From Planktothrix paucivesiculata PCC 9631 (GTDB taxonomy: Bacteria; Cyanobacteriota; Cyanobacteriia; Cyanobacteriales; Microcoleaceae): 64,000 nucleotides of DNA. The first letter of the stretch is position 1. Every line of letters begins with the position of its first letter. The notes beneath the pieces were generated by a model, which worked only from the letters and a program-made list of their open reading frames with translations, made no database searches and was not told where the DNA came from. The stretch lies in assembly GCF_900009265.2 (NCBI RefSeq), contig NZ_LR735004.1:56101-120100 (forward strand), written 5' to 3'. Both the position numbers and the translations under genes were made by a program. Shown one piece after another: positions 45,116 through 54,582 of the stretch.

Positions 45116-45203
45116 GGACTTACGCAGAATACCCAATTATACAGCATCTGTAGGGGCGAACGGCCGTTCGCCCCTACTAGATATGGTTGTTTTGCGTAAG
45201 TCC
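45116..45203. mobile_element. 88-base MITE
   Basis: Perfect 11-base terminal inverted repeats (GGACTTACGCA and TGCGTAAGTCC) flank a perfect 28-base central palindrome (45150-45177, GTAGGGGCGAACGG and its complement). There is no coding sequence. The central palindrome shares its GTAGGGGCGA arms with the one in the MITE at 39785-39935, although the ends differ. Confidence 0.85.
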
Positions 45204-45333
45204 TGACTAATGCAATTAAATCATTAAATTTATCTTAAAAATCCGGGTTAAGATGATGATCAAGGATTACGATCCGGCTTCAGGAAATGATCGCTTTAAG
45301 TTAACACTCCAGCCCCAAAGTTAGGATAAAAAT

Positions 45334-45732
45334 ATGAGAACATGGAATGAGTCTTTGAAAATTGGTATCCCCTTACTCGACTGTCAACATGAACAGTTAT
45401 TAGATCAAATGGATCAGTTATTAACTGCCATGGATAATCACAAAGGCGATCAAGAAATTCGCGGGATTATGGGATTTCTAAAAATGTATACAAATAATCA
45501 CTTTAATTACGAAGAATCCTGCATGGATAGCTATAAATGTCCCGTTGCTTGCGACAACAAAAAAGCCCATACTAATTTTTTAACAACCTTACAAGATATT
45601 AATAATAAAATCGATCAAAAGCAACCGTTAGAATTAATTCGAGTTCAGGTTAAACGAGATTTGATAGATTGGTTTGTCAACCATATTAAAAATATTGATA
45701 CTCAGCTTAAATCCCATATTCATACAAAATAA
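45334..45732 (+). CDS. Bacteriohemerythrin-like protein
   Basis: The 132-residue four-helix protein follows the single-domain hemerythrin plan with a di-iron site for oxygen binding. Likely ligands are His19 (DCQHEQ), His56 and Glu60 (NHFNYEE), His79 (KKAHTNF), His117 and Asp122 (VNHIKNID). In the usual HxxxH pair of helix 3 the first His is replaced by Asn75 (NKKAH), so one iron ligand is missing. The site may therefore be altered. The gene is single and not near a chemotaxis gene. Confidence 0.85.
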   Translation: MRTWNESLKIGIPLLDCQHEQLLDQMDQLLTAMDNHKGDQEIRGIMGFLKMYTNNHFNYEESCMDSYKCPVACDNKKAHTNFLTTLQDINNKIDQKQPLELIRVQVKRDLIDWFVNHIKNIDTQLKSHIHTK

Positions 45733-45764
45733 AGCATAATAGGCTAGTAGAGATTGCACCTATT

Positions 45765-47486
45765 ATGAAGCCCGAAGCACAAGCAAGGCAGAAAATTGAC
45801 CAACTCCTCACTAATGCAGGTTGGCAAGTTCAAGACTATGAACAAATTAATTTGAGCGCGGCGTTAGGAATTGCCGTGCGGGAATATCCCCTCAAGTCTG
45901 GGTTCGCGGACTACCTGCTATTTATTAACCGCAAAGCTGTTGGAGTTATTGAAGCCAAACCTGTAGGTAAAACCCTCAGTGGGGTAGAAATACAATCCGA
46001 TAAATATTCCTTTAATTTGCCCAAAACCCTACCCTGTCACCAGAAAACCTTGCCCTTCATCTATGAAAGCACCGGGGGAGAAACTTATTTTCGAGATTCC
46101 CGTGACCCTGATTATCGCTCCAGGTCGGTGTTTGCGTTTCATAAACCGGAAACCTTACAGGAATGGTTAGGACAGCCCGACACCCTTAGAGGTCGGTTGC
46201 AACAGTTACCAACAATTGATACTGAGGATTTACGGGATTGTCAAAAAGAAGCCCTGGCAGGTTTATTTGATTCCTTGAAGGAAAACCGCCCTAGGGCGCT
46301 GATTCAGATGGCGACGGGGGTGGGGAAAACTTATACCGCCGTTAGTTTTATCTATTGGCTGATTAAAATAGCCGGGGCGAAACGGGTTTTATTTTTAGTA
46401 GATAGAAAGAATTTAGGAGAACAAACCGAGAAAGAATTTCAACAGTATGTTACCCCGGATGATGGGCGTAAATTCACTGAACTTTATAACGTGCAGTTGT
46501 TAAGTTCTAATACAATTGCTCCGGTGAATAAAGTTTGTATTACTACAATTCAACGTCTTTATTCAATGTTGCGGGGTGATGCTGAATTTGAATCAGAAAA
46601 TGAGGAAAAATCACAATTTGATGATAAGGAAGAAAACCAGAATCCCAAGGATGTTGTTTATAATTCTAAGATACCGCTTGAAATGTTTGATTTTATTATT
46701 ACCGATGAATGCCACCGCTCAATTTATCATCTGTGGCGACAGGTTTTAGAATATTTTGATGGGTTTATTATTGGATTGACGGCAACGCCTTCTATTCAAA
46801 CTTTTGGCTTTTTTAATCAAAATTTGGTGATGGAATATCCCCATGAACGAGCGGTAGCCGATGGGGTGAATGTCGGGTATGAGGTTTATCGGATTAAAAC
46901 TCAGATTACCGAACAAGGGAGCACGATTCAAGCGGGGTTTTATGTTGATAAAAGGAATCGTCAAACCCGTGAAATCAGGTGGAAGCAGTTGGATGAGGAT
47001 GTAAGTTATGCTGGGAAGGAATTGGATAGGTCGGTGGTTGCTGTTGACCAAATTCGCACGGTGATTCGGACGTTTAAAGAACGATTATTTACTGAGATTT
47101 TTCCTAATAGAACAGATGTTCCGAAAACCTTGATTTTTGCTAAGGATGATTCCCATGCTGAAGATATTGTCCGAATTTTGCGGGAGGAATTTGGCAAGGG
47201 AAATCAGTTTTGTAAAAAGATTACTTATCGCACGACGGGGGAGAAAACTGAAGATTTAATCCGTTGGTTTCGGAACGAGTATGATCCTCGCATTGCTGTT
47301 ACAGTTGATATGATTTCAACGGGAACAGATATTAAACCTCTGGAATGTTTAATTTTTATGCGAGATGTGAAATCACGGATTTATTTTGAACAAATGAAAG
47401 GACGGGGAACTCGAACAATTAACCCGACGAATTTTCAAGGTGTCACCCCTGATGCTGAGGTGAAGGAACAGTTTATTATTATATAG
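45765..47486 (+). pseudogene. hsdR: Type I restriction enzyme R subunit, truncated by an IS element
   Basis: The 573 codons encode the first two thirds of an EcoEI-type HsdR. A PD-(D/E)XK nuclease site lies at Asp49 and EAK (63-65), Walker A ATGVGKT at 183-189, a DECH box near 310 and GLTATP near 337. The helicase half is present to GRGTRTINP. The usual C-terminal region of several hundred residues is missing. The frame ends in a TAG formed by the left end of an IS630 element (47484). The sequence beyond the IS is hsdM, not hsdR, so DNA was lost at the insertion. The locus cannot make a normal R subunit. Confidence 0.88.
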
Positions 47487-48373
47487 CGAGTCTAAATCAG
47501 TTGTACAAAAGCATCATATTTTTCTAAGTTGGGAGGATTGAACAAATTAAACTTAAAGAAAAGCTGGAATAACTTTTTAGCTATTGAGAAGCTCCGACAT
47601 CGATAATAAAACCGTCTAATAAAATTTTTCACTTGTAACCAGATCGCTTCTACTGGATTTTCTTTCGGGCCATAAGGTGCAAATAAACAACAAGTTATCA
47701 ACCAATCTTTCTCTTCTTTTCCTTAGATATCATCTCCTTGCAGGTGACATTCATCCAGAGCATACACCAATAGCTCTCCCGACTCAATCTCCCCTGTTAA
47801 TCCCCTTAACATTTCAGCAATTTCTTGATTTCTTTTCGCAATTACTTCTGGTTTTTTTTTAGGGTTTTCTAGGTTGCCTTTTTGCCAGCTTAATTGACTG
47901 TCTCTCAAAATTTTATAATAACTTTCTGGGGACTTAAACACCACATCATACTCTTCGATTAGATGCCTTTCTAGCTCGGAGATGTTTCGTCTTTCTAAGG
48001 GAATTAGCCACTGTTCAATCTCTTCAAGCTGTGAGGGTGTTAAATAGCTTTTTGAACCTTGATATCCTAACTTTAATCCCGAAATTCCTTTTTCTAAGTA
48101 TTTTTTCTGGCTCTTAGCGATAAAACTAATTGAAACTCCTAATCTCTGTTGAATTTCTTCATAGCTTTTCTGTATTAATCTCAATCTGACGGCTTCACCT
48201 CTTTTCCATTCCCTGACATTTTTGATATTAGAGATATACTCTTCTAATTCTTTTAATTTTTCTCGTAATTCTTGATTTTCTGGCATATCTAACATTTTTA
48301 TTTCCTCTTGTTTTTCTTGAACTTTTATTTTACACTCTAATTGTTAATTTATACAACTGATTTAGACTTGCTA
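47484..48373. mobile_element. IS630-family insertion element, internally deleted
   Basis: The element has terminal inverted repeats of about 28 bases (GCGAGTCTAAATCAGTTGTA at the left, inverse TATACAACTGATTTAGACTT at the right) and a TA dinucleotide at each end, as in IS630/Tc1 elements. It is about 890 bases long, shorter than full-length relatives (about 1.1-1.2 kb). Its minus-strand transposase lacks the middle of the DDE domain. It interrupts hsdR and abuts an hsdM remnant. Confidence 0.9.
47492..48295 (-). pseudogene. IS630-family transposase, broken
   Basis: The N-terminal 190 codons (helix-turn-helix part, then up to the first catalytic Asp in ALDECHLQGDDI) are followed by an in-frame TAA. 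The same frame then continues as GKEEKDWLITCCLFAPYGPK, with the final catalytic Glu in PKENPVEAIW, to the natural end. About 100 residues that hold the second catalytic Asp are missing, and the stop lies at the deletion point. The protein cannot catalyse transposition. Confidence 0.88.
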
Positions 48374-48406
48374 TATCCCTCTTTTGTCAGTCTCCGAGTA
48401 TAATGA

Positions 48407-49165
48407 ATAAATGATGCGGGAAAAGCGGATAAAGAAAAAATTGTTTATCTACGGGATGACTTTTTAGCAACGACTTCTAAGGAATGAAAAATAAATAACT
48501 TGCACAATTACAACCTGGAAACCTTGATCTACTGTAAACTATTGCTCAATTAGTCACCTTATTGGTTTTTCATTCCTAACAAACAATTAAATTTTATTCA
48601 GCACGTTAAAACCTTGTTAAAAATTAACGGTAAAGCGGCTGTTGTTGTTCCTGATAATGTGCTTTTTGAAGGCGGTGCAGGGGAGAAGATTCGGGAAAAA
48701 TTACTTCATAGTTGTGACGTACACACTTTATTGAGATTGCCTACAGGGATTTTCTACGCCCAAGGGGTGAAAGCGAATGTTTTATTTTTTGACCGTAAAC
48801 CCGCCAGTGCTGACCCTTGGACAAAGAAACTGTGGATTTATGATTTTAGAACCAATCAACATTTCACTTTAAAAACTAATCCTTTACGGTCTGAGAATTT
48901 ACTAGATTTTATCCAGTGTTTTAATGTTGAAAATCGTTATGAACGTCAAGAGACGGAACGATTTAAAGCGTTTAGTTATGAGGAATTAATGCAACGGGAT
49001 AAACTCAGCCTCGATATTTTCTGGCTAAAAGATGAAAGTTTAGAGGACTCTGACAACCTCCCGACACCGTTGGTTTTAGCAACGGAAATTATGGAGGATT
49101 TAGAAGCGGCTTTGCAACTGTTTCAGAGTATTACCAGCAATTTAGAACCAGAGGTTGAGATTTGA
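48407..49165 (+). pseudogene. hsdM: Type I DNA methyltransferase subunit, 3' remnant
   Basis: The C-terminal half of an HsdM is preserved: RDDFLATTS, then a MITE, then NKQLNFIQHVKTLLKINGKA and onward to the natural stop (183 codons from 48614 on). Removing the MITE and one TAA repeat joins the frame perfectly (TTSNKQLNF). The catalytic NPPF motif and the SAM-binding part are missing because the 5' half is gone beyond the IS element. No hsdS follows; dxs does. The locus is dead as a modification enzyme. Confidence 0.88.
48481..48576. mobile_element. 96-base MITE inside hsdM with TAA target duplication
   Basis: The ends are GGAATGAAAAA and its inverse TTTTTCATTCC, with weaker inverted similarity for about 20 more bases. 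TAA is present on both sides (48478-48480 and 48577-48579). Excising one TAA and the element restores the hsdM protein motif TTSNKQLN exactly, which proves the insertion point. Confidence 0.9.
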
Positions 49166-49256
49166 CATGATCCAACATGAAACAGCCCAGCCCTGCTCCC
49201 CCTAACTCGTCCGGTGCTACCATGACATTTATAGTAAATGTAGGCATTTAACAAAT

Positions 49257-51170
49257 ATGCACCTAAGTGAAATTACTCATCCGAATCAACTCCATGGTTT
49301 GTCGATCCACCAACTCGAACAAATTGCCCGCCAGATCCGGGAGAAACACCTAGAAACCGTTGCCGCCACCGGAGGACATTTAGGGCCGGGTTTAGGGGTT
49401 GTGGAACTAACATTAGGTTTATATCAAACCCTGGACTTAGATCGAGATAAAGTGATTTGGGATGTGGGACATCAAGCCTATCCCCATAAATTAATCACCG
49501 GACGTTATCAAAATTTCCATACTTTAAGGCAAAAAGACGGCGTTGCAGGCTATTTAAAACGCTGTGAAAACAAATTTGATCATTTTGGAGCCGGACACGC
49601 TTCTACCAGTATTTCTGCGGGGCTAGGAATGGCGATCGCCCGGGATATGAAGGGGGAAAACTTCAAAGTCGTTGCCATTATTGGTGATGGAGCTTTAACC
49701 GGAGGTATGGCCCTAGAAGCCATTAACCACGCCGGACATTTACCCCATACCAATTTAATGGTAGTTCTCAATGATAACGAGATGTCAATTTCTCCCAATG
49801 TTGGGGCAATTTCTCGTTATTTGAATAAAATGCGTTTGTCTCCTCCCGTTCAGTTTTTAACCGATAATTTAGAAGAACAATTTAAGCATTTACCCTTTGT
49901 GGGAGAAGCCCTCACCCCGGAAATGGAACGGATGAAAGAGGGGATGAAACGGTTAGCAGTTTCTAAAGTCGGGGCGGTGTTTGAAGAATTAGGGTTTACC
50001 TATGTGGGGCCGGTTGATGGTCATGATTTAAAAGAATTAATTAATACTTTTCAACAAGCCCATAAAATACCCGGGCCAGTGTTAGTTCATGTCGCCACGG
50101 TGAAGGGAAAAGGTTATGCGATCGCCGAAAAAGATCAAGTCGGTTATCATGCTCAAAACCCCTTTAATTTAGCTACGGGAAAAGCTGTTCCGGCGAGTAA
50201 ACCCAAACCTCCTAGTTATTCTAAAGTCTTTGGTGAAACCTTAGTTAAATTGGGGGAAAATGACCCTAGAATTGTGGGAATTACCGCAGCAATGGCAACG
50301 GGAACTGGGTTAGATATTCTCCAGAAAAAACTGCCCAAACAATATATTGATGTCGGTATTGCCGAGCAACACGCCATTACCATGGCTGCCGGGTTAGCCA
50401 CCGAAGGAATGCGCCCGGTTGTAGCAATTTATTCTACCTTTATACAACGGGGTTATGATCAAATTATCCACGATGTTTGTATTCAAGAACTCCCGGTTTT
50501 CTTATGTTTAGATCGGGCGGGAATTGTTGGGGTAGACGGCCCGACTCACCAGGGAATGTATGATATTGCCTATCTGCGATGTTTGCCTAATTTAGTAATT
50601 ATGGCTCCTAAAGATGAAGCCGAATTACAACGGATGTTAGTCACCGGAATTGAGCATACAAACGGCCCTATTGCTATGCGTTATCCTCGCGGATCGGGGT
50701 TAGGTGTTCCTTTAATGGAAGAAGGTTGGGAACCTTTACCTATAGGCAAAGGAGAGATTTTAAGACATGGGGATGATCTGCTATTAATCGGTTATGGAAC
50801 TATGGTGAATATGTCCATGCAAGTCGCAGAAATTCTCAGTGAACATGGCATTGAAGCTACTGTAATTAATCCCCGTTTTGTTAAACCTTTGGATGTGGAA
50901 TTAATTGCGCCTTTAGCCCAACAAATTGGGAAAGTCGTGACGATAGAAGAAGGTTGTTTAATGGGGGGTTTTGGTTCGGCTGTTGCTGAGGCTTTATTAG
51001 ATAATAACGTGGTAGTTCCTGTGAAGCGTTTCGGGGTTCCCGATATTTTAGTCGATCATGCCGAACCTAATGAATCTTTTGCTGATTTAGGTTTAACCAG
51101 TTCTCAAATTGCTGAACAAATTCGGGAATCTTTTTTTGTTGAGAAAAAACAACCCTCTAAAGTGAGTTAA
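49257..51170 (+). CDS. dxs: 1-deoxy-D-xylulose-5-phosphate synthase
   Basis: DXS condenses pyruvate and glyceraldehyde 3-phosphate to DXP with thiamin diphosphate, the entry step of the MEP pathway that feeds carotenoids, phytol and quinones. The 637 residues are full length. The ThDP/Mg site is [18 protein letters not shown] (about 142-159) with NDNEMSIS. The catalytic Glu is in [13 protein letters not shown] (about 367-379), and [15 protein letters not shown] (about 423-437) is the conserved loop. It follows the dead hsdM remnant by 91 bases. Confidence 0.97.
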   Translation: MHLSEITHPNQLHGLSIHQLEQIARQIREKHLETVAATGGHLGPGLGVVELTLGLYQTLDLDRDKVIWDVGHQAYPHKLITGRYQNFHTLRQKDGVAGYLKRCENKFDHFGAGHASTSISAGLGMAIARDMKGENFKVVAIIGDGALTGGMALEAINHAGHLPHTNLMVVLNDNEMSISPNVGAISRYLNKMRLSPPVQFLTDNLEEQFKHLPFVGEALTPEMERMKEGMKRLAVSKVGAVFEELGFTYVGPVDGHDLKELINTFQQAHKIPGPVLVHVATVKGKGYAIAEKDQVGYHAQNPFNLATGKAVPASKPKPPSYSKVFGETLVKLGENDPRIVGITAAMATGTGLDILQKKLPKQYIDVGIAEQHAITMAAGLATEGMRPVVAIYSTFIQRGYDQIIHDVCIQELPVFLCLDRAGIVGVDGPTHQGMYDIAYLRCLPNLVIMAPKDEAELQRMLVTGIEHTNGPIAMRYPRGSGLGVPLMEEGWEPLPIGKGEILRHGDDLLLIGYGTMVNMSMQVAEILSEHGIEATVINPRFVKPLDVELIAPLAQQIGKVVTIEEGCLMGGFGSAVAEALLDNNVVVPVKRFGVPDILVDHAEPNESFADLGLTSSQIAEQIRESFFVEKKQPSKVS

Positions 51171-51196
51171 TTTTTCTAAAAACCCTAAACTTTGAG

Positions 51197-51267
51197 TTTG
51201 AAACCCAGTTTTTGAGTAAAGATTGAATAGTGAAATTTACTATTTTTACTTGGAACTGGGTTTCAAA
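51197..51267. repeat. 14-base inverted repeat after dxs
   Basis: TTTGAAACCCAGTT (51197-51210) and AACTGGGTTTCAAA (51254-51267) are perfect inverse copies with a 43-base AT-rich loop. It may act as a transcription end or be another MITE-like repeat. Confidence 0.6.
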
Positions 51268-51274
51268 TATAGCA

Positions 51275-51325
51275 AAAGGTCAAGCCTAATTTAACCACAA
51301 AGACACAAAGACACAAAGACACAAA
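51275..51325. repeat. Dispersed repeat with expanded ACACAAAG units
   Basis: The first 36 bases match 35767-35802 with one mismatch. The following ACACAAAG unit is repeated about four times here. It fills the gap upstream of the first Uma2 gene. Confidence 0.85.
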
Positions 51326-51361
51326 GAATTTGTAAACACTCTCTATATATAGGATAAGATC

Positions 51362-51964
51362 ATGACACAAGCTAATTTTTTACAACCGCTTGCGGTCAAT
51401 ATTTCACCTTCATTAATACTATCGATCACCCATGAAGATTTCGTCCAGTTAGCTCAAATAAATCGAGACTTACAATTAGAAAGAACGGCTACAGGGGAGT
51501 TAATTATAATGCCACCGACAGGAAGCGAAACCGGAAATAAAAATCTTGATATAGCCGGACAACTTTGGCTATGGAACCGTCAAAATCAATTAGGAATAGC
51601 TTTTGATTCTTCAACGGGTTTTCATCTTCCCAATGGTGCTGATCGCTCTCCTGATGCCTCTTGGATACGTCAAGAAAGATGGGATTTACTAACACAGGAG
51701 GAACGGGAAATCTTTGCGCCAATTTGCCCAGATTTTGTATTAGAATTGCGTTCAAAAAATGACTCAATAGATAAATTACAAGCTAAAATGATAGAATATA
51801 TAGAAAATGGGGCTAGTTTGGGTTGGTTAATTGATCGGAAAAATAAAACCGTAGAAATTTATCGAAAAAATCAGAATGTAGAATTACTGAATCATCCCAA
51901 AAATTTATCAGGAGAAGATATTTTGCCGGGGTTTATGTTAGATTTAACTGAAGTTTGGAATTAA
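51362..51964 (+). CDS. Uma2-family (DUF820) nuclease-like protein
   Basis: The 200-residue protein has the Uma2 fold of the PD-(D/E)XK superfamily, with RSPDASWIRQERWD (about 94-107), CPDFVLELRSKND (about 121-133) and a final LDLTEVWN. Uma2 proteins are very numerous in cyanobacteria. A nuclease activity is inferred from fold and has rarely been tested. The second acidic residue and Lys of the site (E-L-x-S-K) are present. A second Uma2 gene follows 27 bases later. Confidence 0.85.
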   Translation: MTQANFLQPLAVNISPSLILSITHEDFVQLAQINRDLQLERTATGELIIMPPTGSETGNKNLDIAGQLWLWNRQNQLGIAFDSSTGFHLPNGADRSPDASWIRQERWDLLTQEEREIFAPICPDFVLELRSKNDSIDKLQAKMIEYIENGASLGWLIDRKNKTVEIYRKNQNVELLNHPKNLSGEDILPGFMLDLTEVWN

Positions 51965-51991
51965 CAATAATAGCGAGTTAGGGAGACTGCA

Positions 51992-52669
51992 ATGGTTGTT
52001 ACATTGGAATTACAACAAATTGATATTCAACCCGGACAACATCTAACTTTGCGCCAGGTGAGTTGGAAGGAATTTGAAGCCATTTTAGAGGAAATGGGAG
52101 AACATCGGGCTTCACGGGTCGTTTACTATCAAGGAGTGTTAGAAATTCGGATGCCATTACCAGAACATGAAACAAAAAAAGAACTCATTAGCGATTTTGT
52201 GAAAATTCTATTGGATGAATTAGAGTTAGATTCACAAACTTTTGGATCAACAACTTTTAAACGACCAGAAATGACAGCAGGGATCGAACCCGATAACTGT
52301 TTTTATATTCAGAATGCTGCTTTAATGATCGGAAAGCAAAGGGTTAATTTATCCGTTGATCCGCCTCCTGATTTAGCCATTGAAGTTGATGTTACCTCAA
52401 AAACTCAACTCGATGCTTATTTAGCTTTAGGCGTACCGGAATTGTGGATTTATACAGAAGGAAAACTACAAATTTTTATTTTACAACAAGGTGAATACTT
52501 GTCAACAGAAACTAGCCAGATCTTTGGAAATTTGCCAGTTATAGGCGGAATTTTACAGTTTTTACAACAAAGTGAAATTATCGGAGATAGTGCAGCAAGG
52601 CGAGGATTTCGGCAGTGGGTGCGATATGCCTCCGGCACGCTTCGCGATCGCAATTTAATTCCTAAATAA
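51992..52669 (+). CDS. Uma2-family (DUF820) nuclease-like protein, second copy
   Basis: This 225-residue Uma2 protein is diverged from its neighbour. It has GIEPDNCFYIQNA (about 96-108) and PPDLAIEVDVTSKTQ (about 124-138, with the Glu-x-Asp-x-Thr-Ser-Lys site). The C-terminal 25 residues (SAARRGFRQWVRYASG region) run into a GC-rich dispersed repeat with a CGCGATCGC sequence, and the normal Uma2 ending is missing. A native-type ending (DLTEVWN) lies out of the gene at 52691-52715. It lies 27 bases downstream of the first copy. Confidence 0.8.
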   Translation: MVVTLELQQIDIQPGQHLTLRQVSWKEFEAILEEMGEHRASRVVYYQGVLEIRMPLPEHETKKELISDFVKILLDELELDSQTFGSTTFKRPEMTAGIEPDNCFYIQNAALMIGKQRVNLSVDPPPDLAIEVDVTSKTQLDAYLALGVPELWIYTEGKLQIFILQQGEYLSTETSQIFGNLPVIGGILQFLQQSEIIGDSAARRGFRQWVRYASGTLRDRNLIPK

Positions 52670-52690
52670 ATAACTTTCTTGATTATCTTG

Positions 52691-52715
52691 GATTTAACTG
52701 AAGTTTGGAATTAAC
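52691..52715 (+). repeat. Orphan copy of a Uma2 gene 3' end
   Basis: A 25-base block (GATTTAACTGAAGTTTGGAA plus TTAAC) repeats exactly the end of the first Uma2 gene at 51941-51965, which encodes DLTEVWN and the stop. It probably marks the end of a lost Uma2 copy or of the second gene before a repeat interrupted it. Confidence 0.8.
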
Positions 52716-53493
52716 TTGATGCACTGGTATAGAATTTTAAGGCAAATTCCCAAAATTTAGCCGAAATTAATAATAATCCCAGGGCTAATAATCCTGAAGC
52801 CATCACCCAGGATATTTCGGTTTTTCCTAGAATTGATTCGGCTGGAATAGTTGTTAAAAATGCAACGGGAACAATAAAGGTAAAAAAGAAACGATAGGCG
52901 ATGGGATAGGCTACCATGGGATATCTTCCCGCTTCTAATAATCCTCGTAATACTTCCGTAACATTATAAATTTTAACAAACCAAATACTGGTGGCTCCCA
53001 AAATAAACCATATACTATATAAACTGATCATTCCAAAGGATAGGGGTAATAAACTGGCTAAATAATCTCTCCAGGTTAATCCGAGTTTACTCCCTTGATA
53101 AGCCACCATTGAACAGCCAAAAATTAGGTCGGGTAGGCCCCAAGGAGAAACCATCCGAGTCGATAGCCAAAATTGACTACTCAGGGGTTTAAGTAATACA
53201 AAATCCAAGGTTCCTTCTTGAACATGGGTGACAATTCTGTTCAAATTGGGAATTAATATTGTGGTGGAAAATCCTTGTAATATTGTAAATATTCCCAGAA
53301 CAATTAAGACTTCTTCCCAACTCCATCCTTCAAAAGTATAGCCCGTTCTATAAAATAAAAATAGGCTAAAAATACTGCCTATTAAACTTCCTAAACTGGT
53401 GACAGCAGAAATTAGAAAGTTAATTCGATATTCTAGTTCGGCTGCGATCGCAGTTTCCCAAAATAATATTAAAATCTCAAAATAGCGTTGCAT
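52711..53493 (-). CDS. ABC-2 type transporter permease
   Basis: The 260-residue protein has about six membrane helices and resembles the ABC-2 permease family COG3694. The segment GTLDFVLLKPLSSQFWLS (about 94-111) holds the typical LLKPL motif. Its substrate is unknown. Such permeases usually pair with an ATPase and a second permease, neither of which is adjacent. The stop codon overlaps the orphan Uma2 end (52691-52715). Confidence 0.82.
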   Translation of the reverse strand: MQRYFEILILFWETAIAAELEYRINFLISAVTSLGSLIGSIFSLFLFYRTGYTFEGWSWEEVLIVLGIFTILQGFSTTILIPNLNRIVTHVQEGTLDFVLLKPLSSQFWLSTRMVSPWGLPDLIFGCSMVAYQGSKLGLTWRDYLASLLPLSFGMISLYSIWFILGATSIWFVKIYNVTEVLRGLLEAGRYPMVAYPIAYRFFFTFIVPVAFLTTIPAESILGKTEISWVMASGLLALGLLLISAKFWEFALKFYTSASS

Positions 53494-53510
53494 GGTTTCC
53501 TGATCCTATG

Positions 53511-53543
53511 AAAAAACCTGATTTCTCGTTCAGAAATCAGGTT
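53511..53543 (-). terminator. Intrinsic terminator of the ribosomal protein operon
   Basis: A perfect 12-bp stem (AACCTGATTTCT and its inverse) with a 5-base loop is followed on the minus strand by six or more T residues. It lies about 40 bases after the rplL stop. Confidence 0.93.
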
Positions 53544-53581
53544 AGGGATGAATAAAAAACTAAAACTAAACTCCGTTAAAA

Positions 53582-53968
53582 CTATTTAATGGAGACTTTA
53601 GCACCAGCTTCTTCCAATTTTTTCTTAGTGGCTTCAGCATCATCTTTATTAGTAGCTTCTTTAACCGCTTTGGGGGCTGCTTCCACTAAATCTTTAGCTT
53701 CTTTCAGACCTAAACCAGTCAGTTCACGCACCACTTTCAGAATCGCAATTTTCTTATCAGCAGGGAATTCTTCCAAGATGACATCGAATTCAGTTTTTTC
53801 TTCAACTTCTTCCACAGGGGCTGCTGCACCAGGAGCAACCATTGCAACACCCACAGGAGCCGCGGCGCTCACGCCAAAAGCTTCTTCAATTTGTTTGACT
53901 AATTCAGACGCTTCTAACAGGGTTAAAGACTTCAGTTGTTCCAGAATTTGATCAGTAGTTGCAGACAT
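53582..53968 (-). CDS. rplL: 50S ribosomal protein L7/L12
   Basis: L7/L12 forms the mobile stalk of the ribosome that recruits EF-Tu and EF-G. The 128 residues comprise an N-terminal dimerisation domain (1-35), an Ala/Pro/Val-rich hinge (about 36-54) and the C-terminal factor-binding domain ([20 protein letters not shown] onward). It follows rplJ by 65 bases and ends the cluster before a strong terminator. Confidence 0.98.
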   Translation of the reverse strand: MSATTDQILEQLKSLTLLEASELVKQIEEAFGVSAAAPVGVAMVAPGAAAPVEEVEEKTEFDVILEEFPADKKIAILKVVRELTGLGLKEAKDLVEAAPKAVKEATNKDDAEATKKKLEEAGAKVSIK

Positions 53969-54033
53969 TTGTTAAACTCCTAGACAATGTAACGGTTTGT
54001 GTTTGAGACTCGTTGGCCAAGCATTCCCAGAAA

Positions 54034-54582
54034 CTATGCAGCTTCGTCGTTTGAGCCATCTTGATCTTTTTCGACATAGGCATTGAGTGCTCGTGCCAAA
54101 GACCCTGGAACCTCGTTGATGCCAACGGCCAGTTGGGTCGCCATACCATTGATAGCACCCGCAATTTGAGCCATAAGTTGCTCTCTGGAGGGTAAATCTC
54201 CTAAGGCTTTGACGTCACTTTCACTCAGCAGTCTGCCTTCCATGACGCCGCCGCGAACTTCCGTCTTTTTAGAAGCCTTTTGGAACGCTTGATAGGCTTT
54301 AATGGCACTACCGAAGTCTTCCTTGATTAATAAAAAGGCGTTAGAACCCTTGAGCAACTCATTCAACGGCTCCCAGTTGCTTTGACCTTCGATGGCAATT
54401 CGCATTAAGGTGTTTTTTGTCACCTTGCAAACACTGCCTGAAGGACGCAACTGTTGCCGTAAATTAGTAATTTCCGCAACGGATAGACCGTTATAGTCAA
54501 TCACAATCGCCAGTTGTGAACCTTTAAGGGTTTCCTTAAGTTCAGCAACAATTCCTTGTTTATTTTCTAGGGTTCTTCCCAT
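54034..54582 (-). CDS. rplJ: 50S ribosomal protein L10
   Basis: L10 anchors the L7/L12 dimers to 23S rRNA. The protein starts [19 protein letters not shown], and the ATG at 54582 is preceded at good distance by GGAGG. A longer frame from 54606 would add eight unlikely residues. The L12-binding helix near the C-terminus ([18 protein letters not shown]) is present. The 182 residues are normal. In many bacteria L10 with L12 represses its own mRNA at the leader. Here a 411-base leader with a hairpin lies upstream. Confidence 0.97.
   Translation of the reverse strand: MGRTLENKQGIVAELKETLKGSQLAIVIDYNGLSVAEITNLRQQLRPSGSVCKVTKNTLMRIAIEGQSNWEPLNELLKGSNAFLLIKEDFGSAIKAYQAFQKASKKTEVRGGVMEGRLLSESDVKALGDLPSREQLMAQIAGAINGMATQLAVGINEVPGSLARALNAYVEKDQDGSNDEAA

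Noticed and set aside
47677-47862. Plus-strand open frame inside the IS element
   Set aside because: It is antisense to the transposase remains and has no recognisable content.
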